Positions 32,932 through 40,781 of a stretch of DNA of 46,679 nucleotides are shown here, piece after piece (position 1 is the first letter of the stretch; each line of letters starts with the position of its first letter). Position numbers and translations under genes: made by a program. Source of the DNA: Oscillospiraceae bacterium (GTDB lineage: Bacteria > Bacillota > Clostridia > Oscillospirales > Oscillospiraceae). The stretch covers positions 1 through 46,679 of the forward strand of contig JAFYAQ010000006.1 in the NCBI GenBank assembly GCA_017540645.1. Reading direction: 5' to 3'. The notes below the pieces were generated by a model. The model made no database searches. It was not told the origin of the DNA and saw only the letters and a program-made list of their open reading frames with translations.

Positions 32932-33572
32932 ATCTGCGATCCCCCCTCTGCCGCGTCCGCGGGCGTTTCATCCGGGGGCTGCCCGTCGTGGGCTTTCCAC
33001 GCGCATTCCGTAAGGCGCATATCCGTGAACACCGCCGTAAAGCTGGAATCCTCCGGGCTGCAGGCGTAGACGCCGAAGCGGATCTTTCCGGCGCCCTCCC
33101 ACATGTGGCAGATGCGCATCTGGCGGAAATCCCTTCCGTCCCGGGAGCACTCGATGCGGTAATCGTCCTCCCGGCGGCTGAAGCGGTACCACATCGTCTT
33201 CACATCGGCCGGGATCGCCGTGGTCGCCCAGTCGGAGTAGCCGCGGTTGGTTACCACGGAGCCCAGATGCCGGAACCGCTCGTTCTCGTACTCCACAGAG
33301 GCCTTGAGCCAGTTCTCGCTGTCCAGGTACATGACGATGCCGCACTGGTCGAAGCGGCGGCGGCTTTCGGAGAAATCCGTTTTTACCAGGAAGGAGAAAT
33401 ATTTCTCCCCGGTCTCCATCTGCAGCACCGGCGCGTTGTCGTTGCGGAAGCGGTAATAGGTACGCTGCCACAGGTCGGTGCGGGGCTCGGTGGTGATGAT
33501 GATCTTCTCCCCGGAGATGCTGTATACTCTCGGCTCTCTTGTCCATCGAAACCGGTCCGGATCGATATGCAT
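32928..33572 (-). CDS. DUF1349 (concanavalin-like) protein
   Basis: A 214-residue protein of the DUF1349 family, which has a beta-sandwich lectin-like fold. Visible blocks are KIIITTEPRTDLWQRTYY, CGIVMYLDSENWLKASVEYE, VVTNRGYSDWAT and KIRFGVYACSP. No signal peptide is present, so it is probably cytoplasmic. Such proteins are often suspected of binding or acting on sugars without proof. GGAGGGATCCCC precedes the ATG. Confidence 0.85.
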   Translation of the reverse strand: MHIDPDRFRWTREPRVYSISGEKIIITTEPRTDLWQRTYYRFRNDNAPVLQMETGEKYFSFLVKTDFSESRRRFDQCGIVMYLDSENWLKASVEYENERFRHLGSVVTNRGYSDWATTAIPADVKTMWYRFSRREDDYRIECSRDGRDFRQMRICHMWEGAGKIRFGVYACSPEDSSFTAVFTDMRLTECAWKAHDGQPPDETPADAAEGGSQI

Positions 33573-33718
33573 GGGGATCCCTCCTTCGGGTGTTTTTCCT
33601 GGCGCCGCTCATGTTTTCATTATAGCCACATGGACGCCCAAAGTCAAAAATTCATGGGATCAGGGTACGCTTTTCCATCATCTGCATCCCGGCCCCGGTT
33701 CCGGCCGGACACATAAAT

Positions 33719-33753
33719 CCCCTCTCACGGACATACAGTGTCCGCGAGGGGGG
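33719..33753 (+). promoter_or_regulatory. Stem-loop covering the ribosome site of the deacetylase gene
   Basis: CCCCTC and CGGACA (33719-33733) pair with TGTCCG and GAGGGG (33739-33751), leaving a small internal loop. The 3' arm includes the GAGGGGGG ribosome site, which lies eight bases before the ATG at 33762. Folding would hide the site, suggesting controlled translation, or the element could be a terminator-like dyad. Confidence 0.5.
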
Positions 33754-33761
33754 ATGTTTCC

Positions 33762-34538
33762 ATGATTTCCGAAAGCTGGATCCGTTGGGCGCGGCGGCAC
33801 CGGGGGATCTTCTCCGCCGCCGGGGTCACGCTGGCGGCGGCGCTGATATTTTCCGTGATCTTTTCGCCCCGGATCGTGGGGGCGGCGGCCACCCGGCGGG
33901 AGCTGCCGGTGTACTGCGTGGATCGGGAGGAGAAGCTGGTCAGCCTGACCTTTGACGCCGCCTGGGGCAACGAGGACACCCAGGATCTGATCGACATTCT
34001 GGGGCGATACGGTGTGAAGGCCACTTTTTTCCTGGTGGGCCAGTGGGTGGACCGGTACCCGGAGAGCGTAAAAGCCCTTTCGGACGCCGGCCATGAGGTG
34101 ATGAACCACTCCGACACCCACCCGCATCTGAGCAAGCTCTCCCCTCGGGAGGTCTGCGCGGAGGTGAACCGCTGCTCGGATAAGATCGAGGCCATCACCG
34201 GCCTGCGGCCCACGCTCTTCCGCTGCCCCTACGGAGAGTATGACGACAACGTGATCTCCGCCATCCGGAGCCTTGGCGTCACCGCCATTCAATGGAACGT
34301 GGACAGTCTGGACTGGAAGGAGCTGCCGGCTGCGGAGATCACGGCGCGGGTGACCGACAAAGTCGTCCCGGGGAGCATCGTATTGTTCCACAACGCGGGG
34401 CTCCACACCCCGGAGGCCCTGCCGGGGATCATTGAGTATCTCCAGCGGGAGGGCTATACCATCGTCCCGGTGGGGGAGCTGCTTCTTCAGGGCGACACCG
34501 CCATCGACCACACCGGCAAACAGTACGCCGCCCGGTGA
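33762..34538 (+). CDS. Membrane-anchored polysaccharide deacetylase (PdaB/NodB type)
   Basis: A 258-residue protein. One membrane segment at about 16-35 anchors it with the enzyme outside. The NodB domain shows TFDAAWGNEDT (Asp65), the metal pair His116/His120 in NHSDTHPH, RCPYGEYDDN and WNVDSLDW. AWGN after TFD is typical of the sporulation-linked PdaB/YlxY branch, which acts on peptidoglycan or related N-acetylated sugars. I chose ATG 33762 because of the strong GAGGGGGG before it, not the in-frame start eight codons earlier inside the stem-loop. Confidence 0.9.
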   Translation: MISESWIRWARRHRGIFSAAGVTLAAALIFSVIFSPRIVGAAATRRELPVYCVDREEKLVSLTFDAAWGNEDTQDLIDILGRYGVKATFFLVGQWVDRYPESVKALSDAGHEVMNHSDTHPHLSKLSPREVCAEVNRCSDKIEAITGLRPTLFRCPYGEYDDNVISAIRSLGVTAIQWNVDSLDWKELPAAEITARVTDKVVPGSIVLFHNAGLHTPEALPGIIEYLQREGYTIVPVGELLLQGDTAIDHTGKQYAAR

Positions 34539-34580
34539 CTCCGGCCCTGCCCGGGGAAAAACGGACTATTTTAAAATACT

Positions 34581-34624
34581 TGGAAGGCACGAACTGGGGG
34601 AATCCCTCCCGTCCGTGCCTTCCA
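34581..34624. terminator. Terminator hairpin between deacetylase and trpB2
   Basis: A perfect 11-base-pair stem (TGGAAGGCACG / CGTGCCTTCCA) with an inner GGG/CCC pairing lies between converging genes. On the minus strand it is followed by AGTATTTTAAAAT, so it mainly fits the end of the trpB2 transcript. Confidence 0.65.
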
Positions 34625-34647
34625 TGCGTTATCTGCGATCTTACGGT

Positions 34648-36018
34648 TCAGTCCACCTTGGGCAGCTTGGCAAAATAGGCCTGCAGCTCCTCATCACTGG
34701 GAACATAGTCGTCCATCTTCCCGTCGTGGAACTTCTCGTAGGCCACCATGTCGAAATAGCCGGTGCCGGTCAGGCCGAAGACGATGGTCTTCTCCTCGCC
34801 GGTCTCCTTGCATTTCATGGCCTCGTCGATGGCCACGCGGATGGCGTGAGAGCTCTCCGGCGCGGGGAGGATGCCCTCTACTCGGGCGAACTGCTCCGCC
34901 GCCTCAAACACCCGGGTCTGGGGCACGGACACCGCCTCCATGAAGCCGTCGGCGTAAAGCTGGCTCAGCACGGGACTCATGCCGTGGTAGCGCAGGCCCC
35001 CCGCGTGGTTGGGGGCGGGGATGAAGCCGCTGCCCAGGGTGTACATTTTCGCCAGGGGGCAGACCATGCCCGTGTCGCAGAAGTCATAGGCGTACACGCC
35101 CCGGGTGAAGCTGGGGCAGGAGGCCGGCTCCACGGCGATGATGCGGTAGTCCGCCTCGCCCCGGAGCTTCTCGCCCATGAAGGGGGAGATCAGGCCGCCC
35201 AGATTGGAGCCGCCGCCGGCGCAGCCGATGATCATGTCCGGCTTGATGCCATACTTATCCAGGGCGATCTTGGTCTCCATGCCGATGATGCTCTGGTGCA
35301 GCAGAACCTGGTTGAGCACGCTGCCCAGCACATAGCGGTAACCGGGATGGCCCACGGCCACCTCCACGGCCTCGGAAATGGCGCAGCCCAGGGAGCCGGT
35401 GGTGCCGGGGTGCTCGGCGAGGATCTTACGGCCTACCTCCGTTGTCATGGAGGGGGAGGGGGTGACTTGGGCGCCGTAGGTGCGCATGACCTCCCGGCGA
35501 AAGGGCTTCTGCTCATAGCTCACCTTTACCATGAACACCTTGCAGTCCAGCCCCAGATAGGAGCAGGCCATGGACAGGGCGGTGCCCCACTGACCGGCGC
35601 CGGTCTCGGTGGTGACGCCCTTCAGGCCCTGCTTTTTGGCATAATAGGCCTGGGCAATGGCGCTGTTGAGCTTGTGGCTGCCGGAGGTGTTGTTGCCCTC
35701 AAACTTGTAGTAGATCTTTGCCGGGGTCTGGAGCTTTTCCTCCAGACAGTAGGCACGGACCAGGGGAGAGGGGCGGTACATCTTGTAGAAATCCCGGATC
35801 TCCTGGGGGATCTGGATGAAGGGCGAGTCGTTGTCAAGCTCCTGCTGCACCAGCTCGTCGCAGAAGACGGCTCCCAGCTCCTGGGCCGTCATGGGCTGAT
35901 GGGTGGAGGGGTTGAGCAGAGGGGCGGGCTTGTTCTTCATGTCGGCGCGGACGTTATACCATGCCGTCGGCATCTCGGATTCTTCCAGATAGATTTTGTA
36001 GGGGATGTTCTTTGCCAT
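34648..36018 (-). CDS. trpB: Tryptophan synthase beta chain, TrpB2 type
   Basis: A 456-residue PLP enzyme that joins indole and serine. It is the longer TrpB2 form, not the about 400-residue TrpB1. The PLP lysine is in GNNTSGSHKLNSA, the indole-site Glu in TTETGAGQWGTALS, and the PLP phosphate loop is CAGGGSNLGG. The open frame runs far upstream through the T-box leader; ATG 36018 with AAAGGAG eight bases before it is the true start. No trpA or other trp gene adjoins. Control by a Trp T-box (next entries) ties it to tryptophan supply, perhaps as indole salvage. Confidence 0.95.
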   Translation of the reverse strand: MAKNIPYKIYLEESEMPTAWYNVRADMKNKPAPLLNPSTHQPMTAQELGAVFCDELVQQELDNDSPFIQIPQEIRDFYKMYRPSPLVRAYCLEEKLQTPAKIYYKFEGNNTSGSHKLNSAIAQAYYAKKQGLKGVTTETGAGQWGTALSMACSYLGLDCKVFMVKVSYEQKPFRREVMRTYGAQVTPSPSMTTEVGRKILAEHPGTTGSLGCAISEAVEVAVGHPGYRYVLGSVLNQVLLHQSIIGMETKIALDKYGIKPDMIIGCAGGGSNLGGLISPFMGEKLRGEADYRIIAVEPASCPSFTRGVYAYDFCDTGMVCPLAKMYTLGSGFIPAPNHAGGLRYHGMSPVLSQLYADGFMEAVSVPQTRVFEAAEQFARVEGILPAPESSHAIRVAIDEAMKCKETGEEKTIVFGLTGTGYFDMVAYEKFHDGKMDDYVPSDEELQAYFAKLPKVD

Positions 36019-36048
36019 GGGGATCGCTCCTTTCTCATTGTCGGGACA

Positions 36049-36087
36049 GAAAAAATCCTGTCCCAGTAAATCATGCTGGGACAGGAT
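36049..36087 (-). terminator. T-box terminator hairpin
   Basis: On the minus strand ATCCTGTCCCAG pairs perfectly with CTGGGACAGGAT around a nine-base loop and runs into TTTTTT. Its 5' arm follows the T-box sequence at once, so antiterminator and terminator exclude each other. Confidence 0.9.
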
Positions 36088-36095
36088 CGAATAAT

Positions 36096-36318
36096 CCTGC
36101 GGTGCCACCCGGCTTGACGCTTTTCGCGCCCACTTTTTGCGTACGGTCATACGCGGACGATTGATCACGGAGCGCCTCCTCCGTCTTGCATACTCTGGCA
36201 CGGGCCATTTCCGCTCGCCCTCAGAAGTCCATTCGGTCCCGCTTTTTTCACCGCCTTTCCAGCGCCGGCGGCTCTCTGTGGAAATACGGCGGAACTTACT
36301 CACTCTTCTTCAACGGTT
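36096..36318 (-). promoter_or_regulatory. Tryptophan-responsive T-box riboswitch leader
   Basis: The conserved T-box core GCCGGGTGGCACCGCAGG occupies 36113-36096 on the minus strand. Upstream is a Stem I region with the AG-rich bulge (CACAGAGAGCCG) and GCTGGAAAGG. The specifier context reads GAATGGACTTCTGAGG, where TGG (36231-36229), a Trp codon, sits at the usual place. Uncharged tRNA-Trp would bind and stabilise the antiterminator, turning on trpB2 when tryptophan is short. Specifier assignment is by position and agrees with the downstream gene. Confidence 0.92.
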
Positions 36319-36324
36319 TAAATC

Positions 36325-36353
36325 AAAATAGCACGGATGAGAGCGCTTGTCAA
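36325..36353 (-). promoter_or_regulatory. Promoter of the T-box/trpB2 unit
   Basis: On the minus strand a perfect TTGACA (36353-36348), 17 bases, then TATTTT (36330-36325). It lies just past the stop of the ABC ATPase gene, so trpB2 is an independent unit. Confidence 0.75.
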
Positions 36354-36379
36354 CAGTTTTTTCGGGAGAGCGCCTCGCC

Positions 36380-37456
36380 TTACAGGACGTGGACGGAGGC
36401 AGGATCGAACAGCAGCGAGCAGGTGTCTCCCACCTGATAGATTTTTTTGTTCTTGGGGTTGTGTTCCTCCAGCTTCACCAGCGTGTTCCCCGCCATCACA
36501 TGATAGTTTTGATACGAGCCCATGAAGCAGGAGAGAACCACGCGGCAGGGGAGACCGCCCTGATCGCCCAGAGACGCCGCCTCGGGGCGCAGAACGACGG
36601 TATACTCCTCGCCGGCCGCCATGCCCTCCCGGAACGGCACCTTCAGAGGGATGCCGTCCATGGACAATTCTGCCAGTTCCCCGTCTTTCTTCTGCATGGT
36701 CCCCCGGAGGAAATTGGCCTCACCGATGAAATCGGCCACGAATTCACTGACCGGGTGATAGTAGATCTCCTGGGGAGTGCCCATCTGGGCCACCACGCCC
36801 TTGTTCATGATGATGATGTTGTCGGAAAGGGCCATGGCCTCCGATTGGTCATGGGTGACGTAGATGGCGGTGATGCCGACCTCCTGCTGGATGCGGCGGA
36901 TCTCGGTGCGCATGGAGACCCGGAGCTTCGCGTCCAGGTTGGAGAGAGGTTCGTCAAAAAGCAGCACCGACGGCTCGATCACCAGCGCCCGCGCCAGCGC
37001 CACCCGCTGCTGCTGACCGCCGGAGAGCTGGTTGGTCATGCGGCCCTCCATGCCGGTGAGCTCCACAAGATCCAGAATGCGCATGACCCGCTGCTTGATC
37101 TCCTCCCGGGGCACCTTCCGCAGCTTGAGGCCGTAGGCCACGTTGTCGAACACGTTGTAGTGGGGCAGCAGGGCGTAGCTCTGGAACACCATGGCGGTGT
37201 CCCGCTTGTTGGGGGTCAGCTCGTTGATGGGCTCGTCTCCCAGATAGATCTCGCCCTCGTCCGGGCTCTCAAACCCGGCGATCATCCGCAGCGTGGTGGT
37301 CTTGCCGCAGCCGGAGGGACCCAGCAGAGTGACGAAAGAGCCGGGCTCTATGGTCAGAGAGGTGTCCTTCACCGCGTAAAAGTCCTTGCCCGTTTTGGGG
37401 TCCTGGTAGATCTTGGAGATGTGCTCCAAGCGGACGCCTTTTTTCACTTTCTCCAT
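36380..37456 (-). CDS. ABC transporter ATP-binding protein (FbpC/PotA type)
   Basis: A 358-residue ATPase. Walker A is GPSGCGKT (46-53), the signature is LSGGQQQRVALARAL, Walker B is VLLFDEPLSNLD, and the switch His is in YVTHDQSEAM. A C-terminal TOBE-like domain (about 280-350) places it with iron, spermidine or phosphonate importers. GGAGG lies eight bases before the ATG. It follows the permease gene by three bases. With the fused permease and binding protein it makes a complete importer. Substrate: see the binding protein. Confidence 0.94.
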   Translation of the reverse strand: MEKVKKGVRLEHISKIYQDPKTGKDFYAVKDTSLTIEPGSFVTLLGPSGCGKTTTLRMIAGFESPDEGEIYLGDEPINELTPNKRDTAMVFQSYALLPHYNVFDNVAYGLKLRKVPREEIKQRVMRILDLVELTGMEGRMTNQLSGGQQQRVALARALVIEPSVLLFDEPLSNLDAKLRVSMRTEIRRIQQEVGITAIYVTHDQSEAMALSDNIIIMNKGVVAQMGTPQEIYYHPVSEFVADFIGEANFLRGTMQKKDGELAELSMDGIPLKVPFREGMAAGEEYTVVLRPEAASLGDQGGLPCRVVLSCFMGSYQNYHVMAGNTLVKLEEHNPKNKKIYQVGDTCSLLFDPASVHVL

Positions 37457-37459
37457 GGG

Positions 37460-39169
37460 TCAATCCTCCTTCAAGTTTTTGCTGGTGCCGAAGTGTTTGA
37501 TGACCAGATTCATCAGCAGCACGGCGCCGTACGTGATAACGATCAGGATGCTGGCAAAGGCGCAGGCCAGGGAGAAGGCGCCTTTTTCCGCGAACTCGTT
37601 GATCTGGACGGTGATGAGCAGATAGCTGGGCGTGACGAGCAGGATGATGGCGGAGATGGCCGTGATGCTGCGCACAAAGGCGGTCACCAGGCCGGAGAGG
37701 AAGGAATCCTTGATCAGGGGCAAAGTCACGGTCATGAACACCTTGAAGCTGTCCGCGCCCATATCGTAAGCGGATTCCTCGATGGATTTGTCGATCTGGC
37801 GCAGGGCAGAGATGCCGCTTCTCGTGCCGGTGGGCAGGGAGCGGACCACGAATACGATGATCAGGATCAGGCCGGTGCCGTAGATGCCCTGGAGGAAGCC
37901 GGTGTGGAACATGCCCCCGGAGAAGCCCCGGATATATCCCACGCCCAGCACCGTGCCGGGCACCGCCATGGCCAGCATGGACACCGCCTCGATAAAGCCC
38001 TTGGCCTTGAATTTCCGCTTGACCACCAGATAGGAGATGATCATGCTCAGCAGCGCAGTGATGGGCGAGGCGATCAGAGACAGGATAAAGGAGTCCTTGA
38101 AGGCCTTGAAGCCGTGGTACTTGCTGAACACCTGCCCGAACCACTTGCCGGTCAGGGGGAAGAATTTGTAGCCCCAGGTGGGGAAGCAGGCGCCGATGGG
38201 CACGCAGATGTACATCATGATGACGAACATGGCTCCCAGGGAGCACAGCACCGTCAGGGGGATCTTCACGCTCTTGTCCTCAATGAGCATCCTGGCCCGG
38301 CTGGCCTTGCCGGTAAGGGTGGCGGCGGTCTTGGCCTCCAGATAGAATTTCTGCACGGCGAACATGGTGAGCGTGATGCAGAGCAGCACCACGGCCATGG
38401 CGGCGGCGCCGGCCTTGTCGTAGGCACCGGTGATCTGCAGGTAAATGGTGGTGGCCAGCGTGTCGTAGGAGCCGCCGATGATCATGGGGTTGGCAAAGTC
38501 GGCAATGGACTCAATAAAGGTCACCAGAAAGGCGTTGCCCAGGCCCGGTAGCAGCAGGGGCAGGGTGACGCTGGTGAACACCTTCCAGCGGCCGGCGCCC
38601 ATGTCCCGGGCGGCCTCCTCCAGAGAGGGGTCGATGTTCTTCAAAAGGCCTTTGAGCATCATGTAACAGACCGGGAAGAAAGTCAGGGTCTGGACGATGA
38701 CGATGCCCCAGTAGCCGTAAACGCTGTTGTCATAGATGCCCAGAAGGAAACGCGTGATCAAGCCCGCCTTGCCGAAGAGCATGATCATGCTCAGGCTCAG
38801 CACGAAGGGCGGAGAAACCACCGGCAGCATGGACACGACTTTGAACAGACCACCGGCAAAGCGGTTCATGCGCACGTATACCTCCACATACGCGAAAAGC
38901 AGGCCCACCATGGTGGACAGGATGCCCACCACGAAGCCCACACGGAGGGTGTTTTTGATGGCTCTGACAAAGGAAGGCATGGCGAAGATCCGCCGGAAGA
39001 TCGAAAGGCCAAAGCTGCCGTCCCCGACGAAGCTGTCCACCAGCAGGATCGCCAGCGGGTAGAGGATGAAAAGTGTTAAAAAGGTGATCAGAACGACGAT
39101 GGTCGTGACCATGATAGGGTCGGCCATCAGTTTTTTACGATCCAGCGCCGCACCTTGACCTCTTGCCAT
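37460..39169 (-). CDS. ABC transporter permease with two fused membrane domains (FbpB type)
   Basis: A 569-residue permease with about 12 helices. Two binding-protein-dependent transport domains are joined, each with an EAA loop (EEAARDMGAGRWKVFTSVTL and EESAYDMGADSFKVFMTVTL). This fused layout is typical of Fe3+ and 2-aminoethylphosphonate importers. I prefer ATG 39169, eight bases after AAAGGGG; an in-frame ATG six codons earlier lacks a ribosome site. A terminator hairpin lies between the binding-protein gene and this one. Confidence 0.92.
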   Translation of the reverse strand: MARGQGAALDRKKLMADPIMVTTIVVLITFLTLFILYPLAILLVDSFVGDGSFGLSIFRRIFAMPSFVRAIKNTLRVGFVVGILSTMVGLLFAYVEVYVRMNRFAGGLFKVVSMLPVVSPPFVLSLSMIMLFGKAGLITRFLLGIYDNSVYGYWGIVIVQTLTFFPVCYMMLKGLLKNIDPSLEEAARDMGAGRWKVFTSVTLPLLLPGLGNAFLVTFIESIADFANPMIIGGSYDTLATTIYLQITGAYDKAGAAAMAVVLLCITLTMFAVQKFYLEAKTAATLTGKASRARMLIEDKSVKIPLTVLCSLGAMFVIMMYICVPIGACFPTWGYKFFPLTGKWFGQVFSKYHGFKAFKDSFILSLIASPITALLSMIISYLVVKRKFKAKGFIEAVSMLAMAVPGTVLGVGYIRGFSGGMFHTGFLQGIYGTGLILIIVFVVRSLPTGTRSGISALRQIDKSIEESAYDMGADSFKVFMTVTLPLIKDSFLSGLVTAFVRSITAISAIILLVTPSYLLITVQINEFAEKGAFSLACAFASILIVITYGAVLLMNLVIKHFGTSKNLKED

Positions 39170-39213
39170 AGGATTCGCCCCTTTCATTCAGCAGGTTGAA
39201 AGCGATATGAAAA

Positions 39214-39240
39214 AAGGATGGCGGGAGACCCGCCATCCTT
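39214..39240 (-). terminator. Partial terminator between binding-protein and permease genes
   Basis: A perfect 12-base-pair stem (AAGGATGGCGGG / CCCGCCATCCTT) with an AGA loop is followed on the minus strand by TTTTTTCA. Inside an operon it probably lowers expression of permease and ATPase relative to the binding protein. Confidence 0.8.
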
Positions 39241-39254
39241 GGGGAGACCGAAAA

Positions 39255-40433
39255 TCAGCTGGTCTGGAAACGACCCTCGCCCACGTCGGCGCCGGCTTTG
39301 GAGATAGCGGTCATGACCTCTTCGATATAGGTCTTGATATTGTTCTTCGCGTCCTCAAAGTCATAGTCCATGACGTTGTTGGGGTCCAGACCGAACTCGG
39401 CGGCCTGCTCAGGCTGCTCGGCGTTATCGATGACCAGGAACTGGTAGGAGCCGTTGTCCTTGGCCAGGTTCACGCAGTCGGGGGACAGGGCGTACTCGAT
39501 CCACAGCTTGGCGGCATTGGAGTGCGCGGCGCCCTTGAAGATGGCGGTGGCGCCGATCTCAAAGGAGGTGCCGGAGGACGGGATGACCAGGCCGATGTTG
39601 CCGTAGCCGTTGTCCACGATCTGGTGGATGCCGTCATGCAGGAAGCCGATGCCGATCACGCACTCGCCGGTGCCCACGTTCTTGGAGGGGCCGGAGCCGG
39701 ACTTGGTGTAAACCTCGATGTTCTTGTCCAGATCTACCAGATACTGGATGCCCTCGTCATGGCCGTATTTCTGGATCATGGTGTTGATGACCAGCTTGGC
39801 CGTGCCGGCGGTGTTGTAGTTGGACAGCCAGATCTTGCCCTGATATTCGGGCTTGAGCAGATCGGCCCAGTCCTGGGGGATCTCCAGGCCGAGACGTTCC
39901 ATCTCGTCCGTGTTGACCATGAAGCCCAGGATGCCCTTATAGATGCCGTACCAGCAGCCGTCGGCGTCCCGGTACATGTCGCCCATCAGGTGGGAGGCGT
40001 TGATGGCCTCATAGGGCTCCAGCAGGCCCTCGGCAGCCACAACGTTGTAGGGGTCGGTGGTGCCGCCGAACCAGACGTCGGCGGAGGGATTGCCGTTTTC
40101 TTCCTCAATCTTCGCCTGCACCTCACCGGTGGACAGACGCTGATATGTCGTTTTGATACCGTAGATCTTCTGGAAGTTCTCGCAGGCGGCGGCCAGGTAC
40201 TCCTCTTCGCAGGAGCCGTAGACCACCAGCTCGCCCTCCGCCTTGGCGGCGGCGATCAGCTCTTCCATGGGGTCGGCCTGGGCGGGCTCCGCAGCAGGGG
40301 CCTCGGCAGGAGCCGCCTCCGCGGGCTTGGTCTCCGCGGGCTTCGTTTCTGCGGCAGGCGCGGCGGTCTGGCCACAGGCAGCCAGCGAAACGACCATGAC
40401 CAGTGCCAGCAGCACTGCAAACAGTTTCTTCAT
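39255..40433 (-). CDS. ABC transporter substrate-binding lipoprotein (Fe3+/phosphonate-type)
   Basis: A 392-residue binding protein. The signal peptide ends in a lipobox (VVSLAACGQ), followed by an Ala/Glu/Pro linker. The domain begins ELVVYGSCEEEYLAAACENF and continues with ADVWFGGTTDPYNVVAAEGL, typical of the family holding FbpA iron-binding and 2-aminoethylphosphonate-binding proteins. I cannot assign iron because the tyrosine ligand pair is not obvious. Start ATG 40433 is eight bases after AGGAGG; the ATG two codons earlier is too close. It heads the operon behind a strong promoter. Confidence 0.9.
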   Translation of the reverse strand: MKKLFAVLLALVMVVSLAACGQTAAPAAETKPAETKPAEAAPAEAPAAEPAQADPMEELIAAAKAEGELVVYGSCEEEYLAAACENFQKIYGIKTTYQRLSTGEVQAKIEEENGNPSADVWFGGTTDPYNVVAAEGLLEPYEAINASHLMGDMYRDADGCWYGIYKGILGFMVNTDEMERLGLEIPQDWADLLKPEYQGKIWLSNYNTAGTAKLVINTMIQKYGHDEGIQYLVDLDKNIEVYTKSGSGPSKNVGTGECVIGIGFLHDGIHQIVDNGYGNIGLVIPSSGTSFEIGATAIFKGAAHSNAAKLWIEYALSPDCVNLAKDNGSYQFLVIDNAEQPEQAAEFGLDPNNVMDYDFEDAKNNIKTYIEEVMTAISKAGADVGEGRFQTS

Positions 40434-40495
40434 GTCCATTTCCTCCTATTTTTTTGAATCGTGAAACGCCGTTTTGGCTATTTCAACTAAATACA

Positions 40496-40524
40496 TTTAT
40501 ACAACGCCGTGTTGAAAATGTCAA
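40496..40524 (-). promoter_or_regulatory. Promoter of the Fe3+/phosphonate-type importer
   Basis: On the minus strand a perfect TTGACA (40524-40519), 17 bases, TATAAA (40501-40496). It lies about 63 bases before the binding-protein start. The region is part of the 348-base gap before cas3. Confidence 0.8.
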
Positions 40525-40577
40525 TCTTTACTTGATGATTTGCGCGGCATCCCGCCCGGACACGAGGAAAGCGTATA

Positions 40578-40609
40578 GGAAAACTGAGCATGCTCGACGG
40601 TAGTTTTCC
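40578..40609. repeat. Nested palindrome between the importer and cas3
   Basis: GGAAAACT and AGTTTTCC arms flank a loop that starts with the perfect palindrome GAGCATGCTC (40586-40595). It is the only clear structure in the gene-free stretch apart from the two promoters. It might be a terminator-like insulator or an operator for the cas operon. Confidence 0.5.
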
Positions 40610-40727
40610 CTTTAGACAAGATGCCGGACAGCTGTGGAAGTCCGGATTATAGGACAATAAACAGGCTAAACTTTTTACAAAAAATAGCAAAGATTAGAAA
40701 AAATAAGGTAGTGCCATCCTAATAATC

Positions 40728-40736
40728 TGGTATAAT
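40728..40736 (+). promoter_or_regulatory. Extended -10 promoter of the cas operon
   Basis: TGGTATAAT is a perfect extended -10 element, with TATAAT at 40731-40736. No good -35 box is found at 16-18 bases upstream. It lies 45 bases before the cas3 ATG, which has AGAGGTGAA as its ribosome site. Confidence 0.65.
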
Positions 40737-40781
40737 TTATGATGTTATAGGTGCGGTTCTTTTGCGAAGAGGTGAATTCAC

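Noticed and set aside
36019..36303. N-terminal extension of TrpB2
   Set aside because: The open frame is only the T-box leader read as codons; the promoter, specifier and terminator lie within it.
36347..38551. 734-codon plus-strand open frame opposite the ABC ATPase and permease
   Set aside because: No domain is recognisable, and the minus-strand genes have complete Walker and EAA motifs.
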